The translations under genes were made by a program, and so were the position numbers. Of a stretch of DNA of 59,213 bases, positions 57,131 through 59,213 are shown one piece after another. The DNA lies in NCBI RefSeq assembly GCF_002300555.2, contig NZ_NTHN02000031.1, forward strand, positions 1-59,213, read 5' to 3'. The DNA is from Alloyangia mangrovi. GTDB taxonomy: Bacteria > Pseudomonadota > Alphaproteobacteria > Rhodobacterales > Rhodobacteraceae. The notes beneath the pieces are model-generated. The model ran no database searches. It was not told the DNA's origin and worked only from the letters and a program-made list of their open reading frames with translations. How positions within the stretch are numbered: the first letter of the stretch is position 1; each line of letters begins with the position of its first letter.

Positions 57131-57304
57131 ATGCCGGTGACCACTCTCGTAACGCTTCTGATCGCGGTGATCGCCTCCGCGGGCTTCACGGTCTGGGCGC
57201 TGTTTGCCTGGGGCGCGAGCAAGGTCATCCCGCTGTTGCTCGGCGTCGCCCTGCTGATCCGCTGGGGCATGGCTTCGGTGCCTGCGGATGACACCCGCGC
57301 CTGA
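57131..57304 (+). CDS. Small membrane protein coupled to the DUF1638 gene
   Basis: This 57-residue protein carries two hydrophobic helices (TLVTLLIAVIASAGFTVWALFAWG and VIPLLLGVALLIRWG) and a short charged tail. AAAGGAGA lies 8 nt before the ATG, a strong Shine-Dalgarno. The gene overlaps the DUF1638 start by 17 nt, so translation is coupled. The spacing and overlap argue for a real gene although it is short. No family recognised. Confidence 0.6.
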   Translation: MPVTTLVTLLIAVIASAGFTVWALFAWGASKVIPLLLGVALLIRWGMASVPADDTRA

Positions 57305-58022
57305 CGGCGCCACAGCCGCCGACCGCCTTCCGAACTCCGAAACCGCGTCCTCTGACCAGGCGCTGGCCGAACAGGGCTATGACCTGTGCCCGGCCGCTGC
57401 TGCCCCCGGGCGCATCCTGCTCATTGCCTGCGGCGCGCTGGCCCGCGAGATCCTCGCGGTGACGCGGCAGAGCGGGCTGGAACATCTCGACCTCATCTGC
57501 CTGCCCGCCAAGCTGCACAATACACCCGAACACATCCCGGACGCCGTGCGCGCCGCCGTCACCCGACATCGGGCGTCCTATCCCGAGATCAAGCTGCTCT
57601 ACGCCGATTGCGGCACCGGGGGACGGCTTGCGGCGCTCTGCGACGCGCTCGGAATAGAGATGCTGCCCGGCGCCCATTGCTACGCCCTGTTCGATGGCAT
57701 CGGGCGCTTTGCCGCCCGCGGCGAGATGACCAGCTTCTACCTCACCGATTTTCTCGTACGCCAGTTCGACGCCTTCGTCTGGCGCCCGCTTGGGCTCGAC
57801 CGACACCCCGAACTGCGGGATCTCTATTTCGGGAATTACCGAAGCCTCGTGCACCTCGCGCAGGTGGAGGACGCGGCGACCGCGGATCTGGCCGCGGAGC
57901 ACGCCGCAAGGCTCGGGCTCGCCTTCGAGCGGCGGCTCACCGGCTACGGCGATCTGGGCGCTTCCCTCGAAACCTGGGCGAGACCAGGCGGCGAGAGGGG
58001 CTCCGCCTCCCGAGATATTTGA
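57288..58022 (+). CDS. DUF1638 domain protein, methionine-synthase-linked
   Basis: This 244-residue soluble protein matches DUF1638: ILLIACGALAREILAVTRQSGLEHLDLICLPAKLHNTPEHIPDAVRAAV, IKLLYADCGTGGRLAALCDALGIEMLPGAHCYALFDG and the C-terminal GNYRSLVHLAQ. Cys residues at the CGALA and DCGTGG turns and the His in GAHCY are conserved-looking ligand candidates. DUF1638 genes often accompany corrinoid methyltransferase genes, and my recollection is that one is needed for the split methionine synthase of Roseobacters (not checkable here). The last residues GERGSASRDI and the stop are encoded by repeat copy D. Confidence 0.82.
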   Translation: MTPAPDGATAADRLPNSETASSDQALAEQGYDLCPAAAAPGRILLIACGALAREILAVTRQSGLEHLDLICLPAKLHNTPEHIPDAVRAAVTRHRASYPEIKLLYADCGTGGRLAALCDALGIEMLPGAHCYALFDGIGRFAARGEMTSFYLTDFLVRQFDAFVWRPLGLDRHPELRDLYFGNYRSLVHLAQVEDAATADLAAEHAARLGLAFERRLTGYGDLGASLETWARPGGERGSASRDI

Positions 58023-58034
58023 CCCTAGAAGAAA
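57994..58034 (+). repeat. Dispersed hairpin repeat, copy D (supplies a stop codon)
   Basis: GAGGGGCTCCGCCTC hairpin-like core, then CCCGAGATATTTGACC and CTAGAAGAAA. The TGA inside the conserved ATATTTGA ends the DUF1638 gene. It is more diverged than copies A-C. Confidence 0.7.
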
Positions 58035-58041
58035 GCGCCGG

Positions 58042-59213
58042 TCAGCCGTCGTCCTCCTGCCGGAGCAGCAGCGCCGAGACCGGGACCAGGGCGACGCTGC
58101 TCGCGCGGTCCTGTAGTCCCCAAAGCAGCAGCGCCGAGACCGTGTCGGCCCGCAGCCGGCCCAGCATCACCACGTTCTCGTCCTGCCGCGCCCGGAACGC
58201 CGCCTGGTCGAGGAAGCGGCGCATCACCCGCGGCTCCTGCCCCTTGCCATCGAAATCGCGGAAGACCGTCAGGCTTGGCACGCCGGCGCGGCGGGCCAGC
58301 GCTTCGGCGGTGTTGAGCCCGTTCGGCATCATCACCAGCCCATGGCCCGAGGCAGCGAGGAATTCCGCCGCCTGCTCCGAGATCGCCCGGTTGTGCTGCA
58401 GCGCCAGATCGTCGCTTTCCAGCACGGCGACGGCACCAGGCACGGTGCTGAGGGCGCCTTCGAGCGCGATTTCCGTGTCGGCGGGGGTGGCATTCTCGGG
58501 CAGTGCAGCCAGTGCCAGAACCTCGAAACCGCGCGCGCGGTAGGCATCGGCGGCGGCCGCGGGATCGGGATGGGTCGGCGCGATGGCAAAGCTCACAGGG
58601 AAAGGGAAGGCCTCGACCGTCTCCGGGCCGAGCGGGCCGGCGCCATCGTCGATGAGCAGGATGGACATGGCGGCCGCGCCGGGCGCGAGGTCGGAGGCGG
58701 CGGCGTAGCGGCGCAGCGGCGAGACCGCGGTCTCTGGAGTCGCCGCGGGAGCGTCTTCGGTGATCACCGGCAGGCGGCTCTCGGGGGCGGCGCCTATGCC
58801 CGGCGAGGTCGGCGCATCCGGCGCGGGCTCAGCCGCCTGGTCCTCCGTCGCTTCCGCTCCGCGGTTGATCAGCGATGTCGCCGGCTTGCCGATGGCCGGT
58901 CCCTCGGAGGGGAGCGGCTCCGCCGGGCGCTCGGGCACAAGGGCGGTGACGCGAGGCGGCGCGGCCTCTGACGGCGGCCCCTCTTCAGGCTCGATGACAG
59001 GCATTTCGGGATTTTCCGAAATGACTTCCCCGGGGGGTGCCTGCACAGCCGCCTCGGGCTCGGCCTGCGGCTCGGGCTCGGGCGCGAGGCCGCTGTCCTG
59101 GGCCGGAGCCGGCGGCTGCGCGGGATCGGTGGAGAGCGCCGGCTGGGCCTCGGCAAGGGGCGCCTTCGGCGGAAGCGCGGGCAGGCCGGGCTGCACCGGG
59201 GCATCGCCGCCAA
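58042..59213 (-). CDS. Divergent polysaccharide deacetylase (YibQ/DUF610-like), N-terminus outside window
   Basis: About 390 residues are visible and the frame runs off the right edge, so the N-terminal part (probably a membrane anchor) is missing. The first 175 visible residues are a Pro/Glu/Ala-rich linker. The C-terminal 215 residues are the deacetylase-like domain: AAMSILLIDDGAGPLGPETVEAFPFPVSFAIAPTHPDPAAAADAYRARGFEVLAL, then LVMMPNGLNTAEALARRAGVPSLTVFRDFDGKG. Catalytic His-His metal ligands of true NodB enzymes are not obvious, as in this divergent group. Envelope-associated; substrate unknown. GTG 59196 is not taken as the start because the frame is open before it. Confidence 0.8.
   Translation of the reverse strand, partial: GGDAPVQPGLPALPPKAPLAEAQPALSTDPAQPPAPAQDSGLAPEPEPQAEPEAAVQAPPGEVISENPEMPVIEPEEGPPSEAAPPRVTALVPERPAEPLPSEGPAIGKPATSLINRGAEATEDQAAEPAPDAPTSPGIGAAPESRLPVITEDAPAATPETAVSPLRRYAAASDLAPGAAAMSILLIDDGAGPLGPETVEAFPFPVSFAIAPTHPDPAAAADAYRARGFEVLALAALPENATPADTEIALEGALSTVPGAVAVLESDDLALQHNRAISEQAAEFLAASGHGLVMMPNGLNTAEALARRAGVPSLTVFRDFDGKGQEPRVMRRFLDQAAFRARQDENVVMLGRLRADTVSALLLWGLQDRASSVALVPVSALLLRQEDDG

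Overview
This 59.2 kb window is GC-rich bacterial chromosome. Gene content and order point to the Rhodobacteraceae / Roseobacter group of Alphaproteobacteria, possibly a halotolerant Salipiger-like member (genus is inference). Supporting features are the phoR / pstSCA-pstB-phoU-phoB block with long PstC and PstA, a class II cobalamin-dependent ribonucleotide reductase, a class II DAHP synthase, a separate homocysteine methyltransferase and corrinoid protein beside a DUF1638 gene, and a glucosylglycerol osmolyte operon. Most of the window is core genome. The only mobile DNA seen is an IS30-type transposase start at the left edge.

Layout. 0-2.6 kb: transposase fragment, a membrane protein coupled to a DedA protein, aroQ, then 0.8 kb without a gene. 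2.6-4.6 kb: rpsB-tsf with hairpins between them. 4.9-8.1 kb: MarR regulator with its operator, a DHA2 efflux pump and its membrane fusion protein. 8.2-17.6 kb: phosphate regulon (PLP enzyme-phoR; pstS behind a three-repeat Pho box; pstC-pstA-pstB-phoU-phoB) and a divergent ParB-like gene. 17.9-22.5 kb: zinc-ribbon protein, gamma carbonic anhydrase-gmk-yicC, PAS protein, galU. 22.9-26.4 kb: G3P dehydrogenase, a HAD phosphatase and GgpS, together a complete route to glucosylglycerol. 26.4-36.8 kb: DUF4174 protein, DAHP synthase, GlxA-type regulator, a five-component branched-chain amino-acid-type ABC transporter with an extra secreted protein inserted, and a cupin regulator. 36.9-44.5 kb: nrdJ, tRNA-Pro(TGG), DUF192, double cold-shock protein, pdxH, fabI, gpt. 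44.5-51.8 kb: oxidoreductase/HxlR pair, aminotransferase, PpiD-like chaperone, trpE, acetyltransferase, DsbA-like isomerase. 51.8-59.2 kb: sodC, site-2 protease, homocysteine methyltransferase, radical SAM protein, corrinoid protein, DUF1638 and a partial divergent polysaccharide deacetylase.

Three cross-cutting signals stand out. (1) Five otherwise normal genes (ParB-like, PAS, pdxH, fabI, radical SAM) are each broken by exactly one extra base in a homopolymer of 6-8. This looks like a systematic consensus error rather than biology. (2) A four-copy hairpin repeat with the tail CGGGATATTTT..CCTAGAAGAAA lies at gene ends and between genes, once inside the liv operon and once supplying the stop codon of the DUF1638 gene. 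(3) In both high-affinity transporters the binding-protein gene (pstS, livJ-like) is followed by a terminator-like hairpin before the membrane and ATPase genes.

The most interesting biology is the glucosylglycerol operon with its own G3P dehydrogenase, and the methyltransferase-corrinoid-DUF1638 neighbourhood, which resembles a methionine synthase split into separate proteins.
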